A DNA stretch of 64,000 nt from G041200185 sp041200185 (GCA_041200185.1 CP165730.1:248001-312000); one strand, 5' to 3'; positions 16,862 to 26,769 are shown, numbered from the stretch's first letter. The notes: a model not told the origin generated them from the letters alone. Program-made: numbers and translations.

Positions 16862-17334
16862 TTATTGTCCGTTGGCGTAGCGAATACAATGGATTATCGA
16901 TTTCTTAGTTATATTCATGTAAGTTTTTGTATCGTTGATATAAACGAGTAGAACACGTTTATCGTTCGCAGAGAAACCATTCTTGTAGGGGACGTATTCA
17001 CGATCTCCTTTTAAGCCCATCCCAGCGTCGCTGATAGCAGAAATTAATGCTTGAACTTCTGCTCTACCCAGTAAAATCTGGTTATTTTGCGCCTGTTGAT
17101 TCTGACCATAGTGGTCATTTAATGCGTTAAACACAGCCGAAAACGGCGTGAACTGCTGCCCCCATGGTTCCATCCTGATTGTTGGACGTCAACGACGTTA
17201 ATCTGTGAGACATTCCCCCTATAATCTCTCACTGTCCGCTGTTCAGCAAACGCACTCAATTGAAGTTGGTTCTGAGCAGCGTTTACCTGAGCAACCGCCG
17301 TTATTGCCGCTACAATAACCGATATTTTTTGCAT
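16862..17334 (-). pseudogene. Small exported protein broken by a frameshift
   Basis: A first frame starts at 17334 with AAGAAGGAG upstream and a signal peptide MQKISVIVAAITAVAQVNA, and carries QINVVDVQQSG before leaving the natural frame. A second frame, 17173-16862, continues EPWGQQFTPFSAVFNALNDH to a natural-looking end. They overlap, are in different frames, and the second has no ribosome binding site. One gene of about 155 residues with an indel near 17175 explains both. A sequencing error or programmed frameshift cannot be excluded, but no slippery heptamer is evident. Confidence 0.6.
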
Positions 17335-18020
17335 TTTTGCACTCCTTCTTCTAAAATTTTACTGACATTTTATCTATTATGTCAGAACCCACAACTATAA
17401 GCATAGTAATCAAAAAAGCACTATTCGTAAAGACCCTCGTCCGTACATCAGCACGAAATCTCTGCCTCCACCTTAATTCTATCTGAGTAGCATACCATCC
17501 ATGCAGTTCAAGAACCTCGAACTATGCCCTTCAATAGCTCCATATAGCTGCCTCAGACAGCTCTCCAGAGGAGATTATTCCTAAACGATTAATAACACTC
17601 AAAAAAGAAGGGAGAATGAGGTGGAAATTCAAACGCAAAGACCTTAAATTTTCTAAAAAACAAAGGGAAAATTATTCTTGAAAAAAGAGATAAGTTATAT
17701 ACATTGAAATTTGTGTAATTAATAAAATAAAGACTTGTGTATGTCGAACATAATGAACCTTTTTCATGGCCCAAATACTCAGGGGTGGGCGTATTCGATT
17801 TCAATCTTGTGATTACTTTACACTTGGAAACCTTGGCGTTTCATCATGAGTTTAGTAGAAAGAGAGGATAGCGAAAAATCCAAACTGAGCAAAAAACAGT
17901 GATTATTTGGCGTGAGATCGATGCGAAGGTAGGGGAGGGCGTTGCAGGAGGAAGGATTGTGGGAGTCAAAGAGAGGCATGACGTGTGTACTCAAGGCAAA
18001 GTCAAGAAGAGGGTAGGGCG
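17335..18020. other. Intergenic region
   Basis: About 690 bases without a supported gene; frames at 17589-17804 have no ribosome binding site and poor composition. Confidence 0.35.
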
Positions 18021-19181
18021 ATGAAGGGAAATGAAAGGAAACGATCTCGACAGGAGCGGGAGCGGCCTTTTGTGTTGGTCGCAGGTGGCACTGGAGGTCA
18101 TGTCTTTCCTGCGATCAGTGTGGCTGTTTTACTACAAAAACTGGGGAGAAGGGTCATTTTCATAACGGATGAACGGGCGCAGACGTGGGTCAAAGGTGTG
18201 GATCGTTGCCTTGTTTTCCCTTTGCGAGATCAAGGTCGACCAACACCCCGGTGGAAATTTTTCTTGCGTTTAATCAAAAGTGGCCTTAAGAGTCTCATTT
18301 TGTTCTTAAGGGAGAGGCCAGCTATGGTGGTAGGATTCGGGGGATATCCTTCAGCACCACCTGTTTTGGCTGCGCAGCTGTTGAGGATTCCGACACTTCT
18401 TCATGAGTGTAATAGCCTTTTGGGGAGGGCAAACGCTATCTTAAAGCCTTTTGCGAAAGGATTAACATCGGGATTTCCTCATGTTCTGACGTCATCCGGA
18501 GAGGAAGTGCAGGGTTTTTCTTTTGTGGGGAACCCTCTAAGACGAAATCTAGATCTGCTCAGTACTCGGCCCTATACGCCTCCCCACGACAAGGTTCGTC
18601 TTTTCGTGACGGGGGGAAGCCAAGGGGCGGATTTTTTTACCAAGCTCATTCCTGCGACCCTTCGCTTTTTGCCCGAGGAAATCCGCGAGAAAATTGTGGT
18701 TACCCAGCAAGTCCGAGAGAAGGACATCGCGAAGATTGAAAAGGCTTATGAGGAGATGGGGGTTTCGTGCGAGATCCGCCCTTTTTTCGAAGATATGGAA
18801 ACACCGCTACGAAAGGCCCATTTGATGATCGCTCGGTCGGGTGCGCTAACACTGTCAGAAATCGCAGCCGCAGGGGTTCCTTCGGTGCTGGTGCCTTTGG
18901 CGAGTTCGCGAGATGGGGACCAACTTTACAATGCTCTACAGTTTCATCGTGCAGGGGCAGCGCATTTCTTTGAGGAAAAGACGGCGACACCAGGGGCCAT
19001 TGCTAAGATCTTAGGGGAGACTGTGAAGTATCCACAAGGCCTCAAAAGTATGAGTCAAGCTGCACGGACTTTTTACGTTCCCTTGGCGGCCGAGCATTTT
19101 GTAGCAGCAATGATGGCGTGTCTGGAACGGCTTCGAGAAGAAAAATTAGCGAAGTTGGAGAAACGGCGGAGAGGTACATAG
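18021..19181 (+). CDS. murG: UDP-N-acetylglucosamine-N-acetylmuramyl-pentapeptide transferase
   Basis: 386 residues if started at the ATG at 18021 (GAGGGTAGGG upstream); the frame opens 12 codons earlier. GTB-fold GT28 glycosyltransferase that adds GlcNAc to lipid I, giving lipid II, at the inner face of the membrane. Visible motifs are GGTGGHVFPA near residue 22, FGGYPSAPP, HECNSLLGRANAIL, FVGNPLR, TGGSQGA, and the C-terminal ARSGALTLSEIAAAGVPSVLVPL with DGDQLYNA. Slightly longer than E. coli MurG because of basic ends. With murA (24601) it shows that peptidoglycan synthesis is retained. It stands apart from the usual mra cluster. Confidence 0.95.
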   Translation: MKGNERKRSRQERERPFVLVAGGTGGHVFPAISVAVLLQKLGRRVIFITDERAQTWVKGVDRCLVFPLRDQGRPTPRWKFFLRLIKSGLKSLILFLRERPAMVVGFGGYPSAPPVLAAQLLRIPTLLHECNSLLGRANAILKPFAKGLTSGFPHVLTSSGEEVQGFSFVGNPLRRNLDLLSTRPYTPPHDKVRLFVTGGSQGADFFTKLIPATLRFLPEEIREKIVVTQQVREKDIAKIEKAYEEMGVSCEIRPFFEDMETPLRKAHLMIARSGALTLSEIAAAGVPSVLVPLASSRDGDQLYNALQFHRAGAAHFFEEKTATPGAIAKILGETVKYPQGLKSMSQAARTFYVPLAAEHFVAAMMACLERLREEKLAKLEKRRRGT

Positions 19182-19312
19182 CGGTTACATGAGGCTTTAT
19201 TGCAGCTAAATTTATGGGCTTTGTACAAGAGACTCCTCAGCAGAGAAAGAGCATTGTAGAATGAATCTAGGGGAGTAGAACAAGTGGAGACTGCGGTAGA
19301 GCGAGGTGGAGG

Positions 19313-19819
19313 ATGGCTAAGGCGACGAAAACAGCGGCAGCGGAGAACTATAAGACGATAGCAGAGAATCGCCGCGCTCATTTTGACTATATCTTGAAGG
19401 AGATCATGGAGGCTGGACTTGTTTTAACGGGTTCTGAAGTGAAGTCATTGAGAAAGAACCGTTGTAGCTTGGTTGAATCATTTGTAGGAGAGATGTCGTA
19501 CGGGCCTGACGCCGGCAGTCTTTTTTTGTTTAACGCGAATATTCCTGTTTATGAGCAGGCGCGTCTTTTTAACCATGAGCCTAAAGCGCCAAGGAAACTT
19601 CTTCTCAAGCGGCGGGATATGGTGAAGTGGCTCAATGCTCTTCGTAAGAAGGGGATGACCATTGTGCCGGTTCACATGTACTTCAACCATAAGGGGCTTG
19701 TTAAAGTCAAGATTGCTCTGGCGCAGGGTAAGCACACGGTGGATAAGCGCGAGTCGATGAGGGATAGGGATTGGAAGCGCGATCAGGCGAGGATTTTGAA
19801 GGCGTATCAGCATGGATGA
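19313..19819 (+). CDS. smpB: SsrA-binding protein
   Basis: 168 residues, ATG preceded by GAGGTGGAGG. SmpB binds tmRNA and is needed for trans-translation, freeing stalled ribosomes. The family pattern is complete: ENRRAHFDYILKEIMEAGLVL, TGSEVKSLR, FNANIPVYEQA, NHEP..PRKLLL, and the C-terminal basic tail KRESMRDRDWKRDQARILK. The tmRNA gene itself was not found in the window. A bidirectional terminator separates it from the convergent exported-protein gene. Confidence 0.97.
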   Translation: MAKATKTAAAENYKTIAENRRAHFDYILKEIMEAGLVLTGSEVKSLRKNRCSLVESFVGEMSYGPDAGSLFLFNANIPVYEQARLFNHEPKAPRKLLLKRRDMVKWLNALRKKGMTIVPVHMYFNHKGLVKVKIALAQGKHTVDKRESMRDRDWKRDQARILKAYQHG

Positions 19820-19934
19820 GAACGAGTTGAGGCGATTGAGGGTGAATTGAAAGAAGACATTTGGCGGCTTATTGCGCTGGTGTGAGGCCGGTAGTAAAGG
19901 TCGGGTGCTTCGTGGGGGGCGATGTTGTTGACAA

Positions 19935-19958
19935 AAAAGGCCTCCGAAGAGACCTTTT
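19935..19958. terminator. Bidirectional terminator between smpB and the convergent gene
   Basis: AAGGCCTC and GAGACCTT form an eight-pair stem (one G-T pair) around a tetraloop (CGAA on plus, TTCG on minus), with T runs on both strands. Confidence 0.85.
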
Positions 19959-19978
19959 TCCTTCCCCCGCAACTTTGC

Positions 19979-20452
19979 CTAAGGATGCGGTTGGAATGCA
20001 GCGTTAATTTTTTCTTTGAGCGTCATAATGTGATGATTCGTCTCATCTTGGCGGCGTTGATTATCGTGAATATTCATCTCAAGCATGCAGAGCTCATGCT
20101 CTGTGGAACGAATCAGGTCGGTTAATTCCTGCTGTTTGGCTGCAATGGTGTCTTTGCTGATTCTCCGTCGTTCCTCGAGAGTGGCGCGGAGATTGGCTCC
20201 TTCAGTTTGCAGTTGAGCTAGGATGTTTTGATGTTCATTAAAATCCGTTTGGATCGAAGCTAGAATCCGGAACGGATCTTGAGCCGCCGCACACGAGCAA
20301 GCTGGATCTCCGCAAGGGTGTGCACACGCGCCGGTGCAAGCTGGGCAGGGTGGTATAGCTCCTCCAGCTGGTAGCATGGTTACTGACGCATTGCAGAAGT
20401 TCGTTGTCCCCAAAGACGTAAGAGCCAAAATAGATAAAGATAGTTTCTTCAT
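19979..20452 (-). CDS. Exported protein with Cys-rich head and coiled coil
   Basis: 157 residues. A signal peptide MKKLSLSILALTSLGTTNFCNAS is followed by a short Cys/Pro segment with CPACTGACAHPCGDPACSC (about residues 36-54) that could bind metal or form disulfides. A long coiled coil follows (about residues 65-150), rich in Glu, Gln and Arg. GGGGGA lies upstream of the ATG. The architecture is like that of the coiled-coil exported proteins at 5-8 kb, though sequence similarity is not visible. No family recognised. Confidence 0.7.
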   Translation of the reverse strand: MKKLSLSILALTSLGTTNFCNASVTMLPAGGAIPPCPACTGACAHPCGDPACSCAAAQDPFRILASIQTDFNEHQNILAQLQTEGANLRATLEERRRISKDTIAAKQQELTDLIRSTEHELCMLEMNIHDNQRRQDETNHHIMTLKEKINAAFQPHP

Positions 20453-20838
20453 ACGAGTAATCCCCCAATAAAATAGATAAAAGATAACAACTAAATGATA
20501 ATAAAAGTATTTAAGACAATGAATTTACATAAAAATGATCCCCCCAAAATCTTTCGAGCTGTCCCTCTGGATGGGCCGTTCTCGCTTCCCTTGCACCTGA
20601 TGAAGCATAAGGAAGGAGGACTTAAAAAATCGTTAATAAGGGAAGGAGATAAAAATGAGAGTGATCAGTGTCGGCCATGAATTGAGAAAAAATTAACGAT
20701 GAAAAAGGGAGGATGTGTTGAAAATTGTGTACACTCAATACGGATTGAGGAAATTAATGGAAAGGGAGGAATGGCGTTCTTCAGAGGAAGGAAAGTTCCA
20801 GGCCTATTGGGACTCAGCATGCTTTTTAGCGTAGGGGG
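20453..20838. other. Intergenic region
   Basis: About 385 bases; frames present are without ribosome binding sites. Holds the 5' regions of two divergent genes. Confidence 0.35.
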
Positions 20839-21417
20839 GTGACGGCTAGTGAGCGATACGATAACAATTTCCATGAAGAGGAGGAGGAAAGGGTGAGGAT
20901 TGTCGATCTGAATTCTCTTCATTTTTCAGTTTCTGTGCCTTATAACGGTATGGAGGACAACAAGGTTACAGAAGTGCTTGTAGGGCATGACCTCATTGGT
21001 GATGATTTGGACCCAACAGTCGTCTGTTATAAACTAAACCTTCTGAATCAGTATATCCTGCCGGCTGTGGAAGGGTCGTATGAGCTCACAAAAGGAGTAT
21101 TGAGAAGTCTGCATAACAGTCCTACAAAACAGGACTCCGTTATCTTGTATACAAAATGTCTTGTTGAAAAATTATTAGATTGCTATGAGTATACGAACGA
21201 AAATGTTCATACTGAATTAGCCGATTTGAACAACCACCAAGCACAAGGTTCGAAGTTAAGTGACGAAGAACTGAAATCGGTGGAGGCAGCTTTTACGTCA
21301 AGGGACGGTCAAGAGATCAATGGCCTCCATGTCACAGGCTTTCTCAGAGCTTTTGGCGAGGCCCTTGAAAATTATTATAACGATGATGCACCTCGCACAT
21401 TCGGCGTAGCAGCTTAA
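20839..21417 (+). CDS. Unknown cytoplasmic protein
   Basis: 192 residues from a GTG at 20839 next to AGGGGG. A second GTG at 20893, six bases after GAGGAGG, is an equally good start and would remove the acidic EEEEE start. No signal peptide or membrane segment is seen. The C-terminal half contains DSVILYTKCLVEKLLDCYEY and a final acidic ENYYNDDAP. No family recognised. The adjacent exported-protein gene at 21552 lies on the same strand 134 bases on. Confidence 0.5.
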   Translation: MTASERYDNNFHEEEEERVRIVDLNSLHFSVSVPYNGMEDNKVTEVLVGHDLIGDDLDPTVVCYKLNLLNQYILPAVEGSYELTKGVLRSLHNSPTKQDSVILYTKCLVEKLLDCYEYTNENVHTELADLNNHQAQGSKLSDEELKSVEAAFTSRDGQEINGLHVTGFLRAFGEALENYYNDDAPRTFGVAA

Positions 21418-21551
21418 GGTCATTGTTAAAAAGGGAGTGGTTTGTTTGATGTTTTTTAAAAGATGCGTATAAAAAAGTAATAATAACGATATAATATATA
21501 ATTATAAAATATAATTTTGTAGGTTTTTATTTCATTGAAAAGGAGTTGACT

Positions 21552-22154
21552 ATGAAAACTAAAAAGGTGATTGTTTCCGCCATGATGGTCGGAATTGTGG
21601 GCATGAGTGCCGAGGCCTCATACCTAGGCAGCTGTTACGGCGCCGTGCCTGGCGGCGTGTGGTTTAAAACGCCAAGTCCGTGGATAACCCAGCAAGGTGT
21701 AATTTTTGTACCGTTTGAATCGAGATGTGATTGCGTGTGTGAGCCTATCGGCTTGAAATTTGCTCCGGGATTGATTGATCCTGAAAAAGAGAATGAGGCT
21801 TTACAGGCAATTTTGCCCTACGTTGATGGCGTCCGGCAGCGAGCACAAGCCACTATAGATGAGACCTGTAAAAAGTATGAAGCTCAAGGTAAAAATGTCG
21901 AAGAATGGAAAAAAGCGGCTTTCGGCACCATTACTCTCTATCGGGCGGCACTGAACCTCATGATGTGGTCGAAAATGATGACGGAGGAGCAGTGGAGGAG
22001 ATTCCCGAACGATATACATGTCGCACTTCCTACGGAACTCCAGGAGCGGATCGTGCAGGATATGGTCGACCCTAATCCGAAGAGAATCGGTGAAAATGAT
22101 TTGTGGGGTGTGAACCAGGCGACCGAGAAGTTTTGGAGCAAGTGGGAGCGTTAA
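21552..22154 (+). CDS. Sec-exported protein, unknown
   Basis: 200 residues from the ATG at 21552 (AAGGAG upstream). The signal peptide MKTKKVIVSAMMVGIVGMSA is cut probably after EAS. The mature start has aromatic and Pro/Gly-rich sequence with a CDCVC cluster, followed by helices. No known family. Unlike most exported proteins in the window it lies on the plus strand and seems intact. Confidence 0.7.
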   Translation: MKTKKVIVSAMMVGIVGMSAEASYLGSCYGAVPGGVWFKTPSPWITQQGVIFVPFESRCDCVCEPIGLKFAPGLIDPEKENEALQAILPYVDGVRQRAQATIDETCKKYEAQGKNVEEWKKAAFGTITLYRAALNLMMWSKMMTEEQWRRFPNDIHVALPTELQERIVQDMVDPNPKRIGENDLWGVNQATEKFWSKWER

Positions 22155-22193
22155 AGCTGGGAGGCACGCGGAGAAGATCCTGAGCCTGGAAGT

Positions 22194-23003
22194 TTACCGT
22201 TTCAGGAGTGCAGGACGACCTGAGGGAAGGGTGGTGATATCGATCTCACCAGTCTCTCTCAGGGCTTCTAAGCGTGACAGAATGAGGCTATCACCTAAAT
22301 GGTTGAGTCCAGGGCTCATAAGAGCTTGTCCAACAACGTGGGAGAGGAGGAGCTCTTGTTGTGGGATGTTCTCCAGGAGGCGTCGCAAGAAAGGGTCGTA
22401 GAAGTCCTCAGACACGGAAACCAGCATCCCGTTAACGAGAGCGCGGAGAGGAGCGTTTTCCCTGCAGAGAGTTTGCCAATACTGGGCAGCCATGTGTTGG
22501 GCGGCTCGTGGCAACTCTTTTTGAAGAGAAAGATAAGAAAGAATCTTTTCTGTGGGACAGGCTGACCAACACGCAGATGCTTCGCTGTCCCACGCTTCAG
22601 GTTGGGGGAAAAAGCAAAGCAAAATCTGCCCTCCGTAAGGGGCCAGAAGACTCAGGATCCAGCACGCACCACACAGTTCTGTGGGCGTTGGACTCACCCA
22701 GAGTCTTGCGGGCTCACCTCTTTCAAAGCGCTGCTGCAAAGTCTCTATAGCCGTGCGCGTTTTTTCAATCTGATCGAGGTAGAACGCTCGATCTTCCTTA
22801 TCGAGGTGCGAAGCGGACTCAATCCAGTTTCGTCGAGTAGCTAGAAGATCGCCGGAGATCGGTCCTCGTTGCAGATCGATGCAACAGCAGAAGATATCTT
22901 CCAACGTAAAGGGAAGCTCGACCTTTTTGACTTTCGCTTCTCGGGTTAAGAGCCTTAAAGATCCACCAAAACTCTGTTTAAATGTTACCTCAATCACGCT
23001 CAA
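22194..23003 (-). CDS. DUF1835 / DUF3658 domain protein
   Basis: 269 residues. The start VIEVTFKQSFGGSLRLL is the typical opening of DUF1835, and LWVSPTPTELCGACWILSLL follows the domain's pattern. The C-terminal part (from about residue 175, YWQTLCRENAPLRALVNG through HLGDSLILSRLEALRETGEID) fits DUF3658. The biochemical role of this two-domain family is not known to me. There is no signal peptide. It is convergent with the exported-protein gene at 21552. Confidence 0.75.
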   Translation of the reverse strand: MSVIEVTFKQSFGGSLRLLTREAKVKKVELPFTLEDIFCCCIDLQRGPISGDLLATRRNWIESASHLDKEDRAFYLDQIEKTRTAIETLQQRFERGEPARLWVSPTPTELCGACWILSLLAPYGGQILLCFFPQPEAWDSEASACWSACPTEKILSYLSLQKELPRAAQHMAAQYWQTLCRENAPLRALVNGMLVSVSEDFYDPFLRRLLENIPQQELLLSHVVGQALMSPGLNHLGDSLILSRLEALRETGEIDITTLPSGRPALLKR

Positions 23004-23073
23004 ACGGTCCTTACCAATACTTCACTTTACTTCATTTGAACACACAACAAGGTCATGCGCAATATTAGGGGCT

Positions 23074-23901
23074 TTAAGAGGACTCCACTTTTTTAGGCTT
23101 TAGCCAAGTTATGTCAGCTTCGTTAAGCCAGTGGACAACTTCCGCAGGAACGCTCCTACCAGCGGGCCAGGGCCGCCATTCGACGAACTCTGCTTCTTCA
23201 AGAGTGTCTGCAAAGGCATTAAGTTCTTCCTGGGTGACTTGTTTTTCTCCTATGAAATGAAGAATCTCCACCTCAGGTTCTCCCGACTCTGTGTTCCACC
23301 TACATTCGCCAGATTCGTGACGCCACACGCAAGCCTCTTGAATTCCTGTAGGGAGAAACTGGTTCACCCGATACTCTCCTACGTCAACAGCGCTGCTGGC
23401 CCCCTCGTATGTTCCATCTTTTCGCAAACTTTTGAATCCCCGGAAGGGTTTGATGTAGCCATAAAGACAGTCTTTCATTCGGTGAAGGATGAGAACGTCG
23501 CCTCCACAACCTGATAACTCGAGTATAAGTTCCTGCTGCCCATCATGGTTTAAGTCCAGTAGAGTGAACTCATATACACCAACAGGAGAATCTTCACCAT
23601 TTAGTTCGGAATTTATCTGGCTGAACCGTATAGTTTTCTTGGCGTTGACAGCGAAGAACTTAAAGTCCATTCCCTCTGCGAAAGGATGGTCCCTTTTCGC
23701 AGAGGGCTTTGCCCATCCCACGAAAAGAGCGACGCACCCTGCCAGAGCAAGGAAGACTAGCTGTATTTTCCAAGTTGAACCGAATAAGCGCCTCTTCAAC
23801 GACTCAACTTTCCCGCACTCCACCGTGCGGATGGTATCATCTTTTGCTCGCGCGCCGTGCAAAAAACGATAGGGCGGTGAAAATTTGATATAGTGAGCCA
23901 T
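23074..23901 (-). CDS. Unknown single-pass membrane protein with DLNHDG motif
   Basis: 275 residues. A basic N-terminal part of about 47 residues leads into one membrane segment (WKIQLVFLALAGCVALFVGW), so most of the protein should be outside the membrane. LLDLNHDGQQELILEL resembles a calcium-binding FG-GAP/VCBS loop, and conserved-looking Cys residues surround it. No strong ribosome binding site is seen, so the start is uncertain. It is divergent from dcd. No family recognised. Confidence 0.55.
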   Translation of the reverse strand: MAHYIKFSPPYRFLHGARAKDDTIRTVECGKVESLKRRLFGSTWKIQLVFLALAGCVALFVGWAKPSAKRDHPFAEGMDFKFFAVNAKKTIRFSQINSELNGEDSPVGVYEFTLLDLNHDGQQELILELSGCGGDVLILHRMKDCLYGYIKPFRGFKSLRKDGTYEGASSAVDVGEYRVNQFLPTGIQEACVWRHESGECRWNTESGEPEVEILHFIGEKQVTQEELNAFADTLEEAEFVEWRPWPAGRSVPAEVVHWLNEADITWLKPKKVESS

Positions 23902-23927
23902 TCGATTTGACTTTAACGTTATTCCTT

Positions 23928-24482
23928 ATGTCGGTATTGAATGATCAATGGATTCGTCGACAATCCTTAGAGAATGGAATGATTACGCCGTTTGTAGAAA
24001 GGTTACACCGCGAAGGAGTGGTGTCGTATGGCCTATCGTCCTATGGTTACGACGCTCGCGTGTCGGATGAATTTAAGATTTTTACGGACGTCAACAATGT
24101 CATTGTCGACCCAAAGGGTTTTTCACCAGATAGTTTTGTCGATAAGAAATGTTCGGAGTGTATTATTCCTCCGCACAGCTTTGCTTTGGGACACACGGTG
24201 GAGCATTTCAAAATCCCAAGGGATGTTTTGGTGATTTGCCTCGGGAAATCAACTTACGCGCGCTGTGGAATTATCGTCAACGTGACACCGTTAGAACCCG
24301 AGTGGGAAGGGTATGTGACCCTAGAGTTTTCAAACACGACCCCTCTTCCCGCTAAGATTTACGCGAATGAAGGTGTGTGTCAGTTCTTGTTTTTGAAGGC
24401 GGATGAGGTTTGTGAAACGTCTTACAAAGATCGGCGTGGAAAGTATATGAATCAAGCGGGGGTTACACTTCCTCAGGTGTGA
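23928..24482 (+). CDS. dcd: dCTP deaminase
   Basis: 184 residues from the ATG at 23928, which gives the usual start MSVLNDQWIRR; the frame is open seven codons further. Dcd converts dCTP to dUTP on the way to dTTP. The family pattern is clear: SYGLSSYGYDARVS, FALGHTVEHF, GKSTYARCGI, PLEPEWEGYVTLEF and the closing YANEGVCQFLF. With tmk (39837) it belongs to thymidine nucleotide supply. It lies about 120 bases before murA. Confidence 0.95.
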   Translation: MSVLNDQWIRRQSLENGMITPFVERLHREGVVSYGLSSYGYDARVSDEFKIFTDVNNVIVDPKGFSPDSFVDKKCSECIIPPHSFALGHTVEHFKIPRDVLVICLGKSTYARCGIIVNVTPLEPEWEGYVTLEFSNTTPLPAKIYANEGVCQFLFLKADEVCETSYKDRRGKYMNQAGVTLPQV

Positions 24483-24600
24483 GGTGCTACGAGCCTCCTG
24501 GTGGTTTAAGGAGCGAGACGGAGGACTGTGTAGTCAGTCTTGGTAGGTCTCCTCGCCAGAGTGAGGGGGAGAGGGGTTTGGGGAATTTAGAAGGTGGAGC

Positions 24601-25878
24601 ATGAAGAAAATTGTTATAGAAGGGGGAACGGCTCTCCAAGGACGAGTTGAAATCAGTGGGGCGAAGAATGCGACCTTGCCATTGATGGCGGCAGCATTGC
24701 TAACGGATGAACCTCTCGTGCTCAAAAACATTCCTCATTTGAGTGATATCGAGCGTATGAAGGAACTGTTGGATGGGTTAGGTGTGATCTTGTCTTTACC
24801 AGAGGATGATAGGACGGTGGTGTTACAGGCAGAGACACTTACATCAACCTTGGCGCCTTACGAAATCGTTAGCAAAATGCGTGCGTCCATTTTGGTTTTG
24901 GGGCCTTTGTTGGCGCGCTGTCACCAAGCAGAGGTGTCGTTACCGGGAGGATGCGCCATTGGTGCACGGCCGGTGAACGTCCATCTGGAGGGATTGAGAC
25001 TTCTGGGAGCTGAAGTTGAGGTCGAGAACGGGTATATTCGAGGAAGAGCACCCAATGGGCTTAAAGGCGCAACAATTGTTATGCCGGTGGTCTCAGTGAC
25101 AGGAACAGAAAATCTCATTATGGCGGCAACGCTAGCGGAAGGAACAACGGTTCTGAAGAATGCAGCAAAAGAACCCGAGGTGTGTGACCTTGTGCGGTGT
25201 CTACAGGCGATGGGAGCAAAAATTGCTGGGATGGGGACGGATACGTTAACCATCGAAGGATGTGCTCGCCTGAAGGGAACACGATATTCTGTCTTGCCGG
25301 ACCGTATTGAGGCGGCAACCTATGCCGTAGCGGCTGCTCTAACGCACGGCGATCTTTGGCTGGATAATGTCGTTTATGATGATTTATTATCCTTTTGGGC
25401 GCACCTTGCAAAGGCGGGGGCTGTTGTAGAGCAGAAGAAAGGCGATTTTTACGATGCTGTTCGTGTTTCTATGCCTTCAGATATTTTAGGTGTCGATGTT
25501 ATGACGGAGCCTTTCCCAGGGTTTCCAACGGATATTCAGGCGCAATTTATGGCGTTTATGACACTGTGTAAGGGGGCTGCCATGATCACGGAGACGATTT
25601 TCGAAAACCGTTTTATGCATGTTCCCGAGTTGTGCCGCATGAGTGCGGATATCACCATCCACAAAACTTCAGCGCTCGTGAGGGGAGTGTCGCAGCTTGT
25701 GGGGGCGCACGTTATGGCTACGGATTTACGAGCCTCTGTATCGCTCATTTTGGCGGGGCTTGTCGCTAAAGGAACAACAACAGTTCACCGCGTTTACCAT
25801 ATTGATCGAGGTTATGAGCAAATTGAAATGAAATTACGACGGTGTGGTGCGGTTATTGAACGTCAGGAGGATAACTAA
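24601..25878 (+). CDS. murA: UDP-N-acetylglucosamine 1-carboxyvinyltransferase
   Basis: 425 residues, normal length. MurA adds enolpyruvate to UDP-GlcNAc, the first committed step of peptidoglycan synthesis. GGTALQGRVEISGAKNATLP at the start, LPGGCAIGARPVNVHL with the catalytic Cys (about residue 118, the fosfomycin target), and GFPTDIQAQFMA are typical. AAGGTGGAG precedes the ATG. The 3' end overlaps the convergent truA by 26 bases. Confidence 0.97.
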   Translation: MKKIVIEGGTALQGRVEISGAKNATLPLMAAALLTDEPLVLKNIPHLSDIERMKELLDGLGVILSLPEDDRTVVLQAETLTSTLAPYEIVSKMRASILVLGPLLARCHQAEVSLPGGCAIGARPVNVHLEGLRLLGAEVEVENGYIRGRAPNGLKGATIVMPVVSVTGTENLIMAATLAEGTTVLKNAAKEPEVCDLVRCLQAMGAKIAGMGTDTLTIEGCARLKGTRYSVLPDRIEAATYAVAAALTHGDLWLDNVVYDDLLSFWAHLAKAGAVVEQKKGDFYDAVRVSMPSDILGVDVMTEPFPGFPTDIQAQFMAFMTLCKGAAMITETIFENRFMHVPELCRMSADITIHKTSALVRGVSQLVGAHVMATDLRASVSLILAGLVAKGTTTVHRVYHIDRGYEQIEMKLRRCGAVIERQEDN

Positions 25879-26647
25879 CCCCAGCAAGGTAAAGTCCGTG
25901 GGGCGGGGCTGTTGGACCGGCCTTTGTTCGGTCGCCGGAAAGAAGAGTGTCACAGATGGTTGAGGCGGGGAGTTTTCCTCGACCGATCCAAACAAGAGTT
26001 CCTACCATAATACGGACTTGATTGTGCAAAAAAGAACGTGCTTTAACTGTGTATTCAAGATTTTCTCCTCGGCGAATAATGTCGAATTGGTCGAGAGTTT
26101 TGACGGGGCTTTTACTTTGACACTCAGCAGCTCGAAAAGCACTAAAGTCGTGTGTACCGAGAAAATCATGAGCGGCAACCATCATCAGATCAAGATCGAG
26201 AGGGTAGGGGACATGCCAAACTCGTTGTTCGTCGAGAGCCGAGGGGGCGCGACGATTAAGAATCTTGTAAAGATAGATGCGAGAACGCGCTGAAAAACGG
26301 GCGTGGAAAGAGGTCGAGACGAGCGATGCACTCGTGATGATGGCTCCTGTAGGGCGTAGATAGAAGTTCAGACCAGGGATTAACTTATTGGCGTCATATT
26401 CTTTTGAGAGGTCAAAGTGTGCTGTTTGGGCGAGAGCGTGTACACCAGCATCGGTTCGCCCTGCGCCTTCAACAAGGACTTTTTCCTGTGTTAGGCAAAA
26501 CAAAGCATGCTCTAAAGAACCTTGGACGCTGGGTTTGACGAGAGGAGAAAGGACAACTTGCCCTGCAGCAGAAAAATCGTGCTGCTGCCGCTGCCACCCA
26601 CAAAAGCGAGATCCATCGTATTCAACGGTGACTTTATAACGAAACAT
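25853..26647 (-). CDS. truA: tRNA pseudouridine synthase A
   Basis: 264 residues from the ATG at 26647, giving the family start MFRYKVTVEYDG; the frame is open about 100 codons further but that is not TruA sequence. It makes pseudouridine at tRNA positions 38-40. FCGWQRQ, the catalytic GAGRTDAGVHALAQ (Asp at about 66), FHARFSARSRIYLYKI, FLHNQVRIMVGTLV are present. An insert of about 17 residues follows GWQRQQ compared with the usual form. It overlaps murA at its end and is divergent from tssK. Confidence 0.95.
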   Translation of the reverse strand: MFRYKVTVEYDGSRFCGWQRQQHDFSAAGQVVLSPLVKPSVQGSLEHALFCLTQEKVLVEGAGRTDAGVHALAQTAHFDLSKEYDANKLIPGLNFYLRPTGAIITSASLVSTSFHARFSARSRIYLYKILNRRAPSALDEQRVWHVPYPLDLDLMMVAAHDFLGTHDFSAFRAAECQSKSPVKTLDQFDIIRRGENLEYTVKARSFLHNQVRIMVGTLVWIGRGKLPASTICDTLLSGDRTKAGPTAPPHGLYLAGVSYPPDVQ

Positions 26648-26769
26648 GAAATAACCTCGGTAATGTCGTGGACGGTGGAATTGTAACATGTTGAAAGTGG
26701 ATATGACGCCTTGGCATTGAGGTGTTTTACTGCGAAAATGAAAGCAACAAAAGGAAGGGAGACGGAAAT

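Noticed and set aside
19820..19930. tmRNA (ssrA) gene next to smpB
   Set aside because: No acceptor-like ends or tag sequence seen here; it must be elsewhere.
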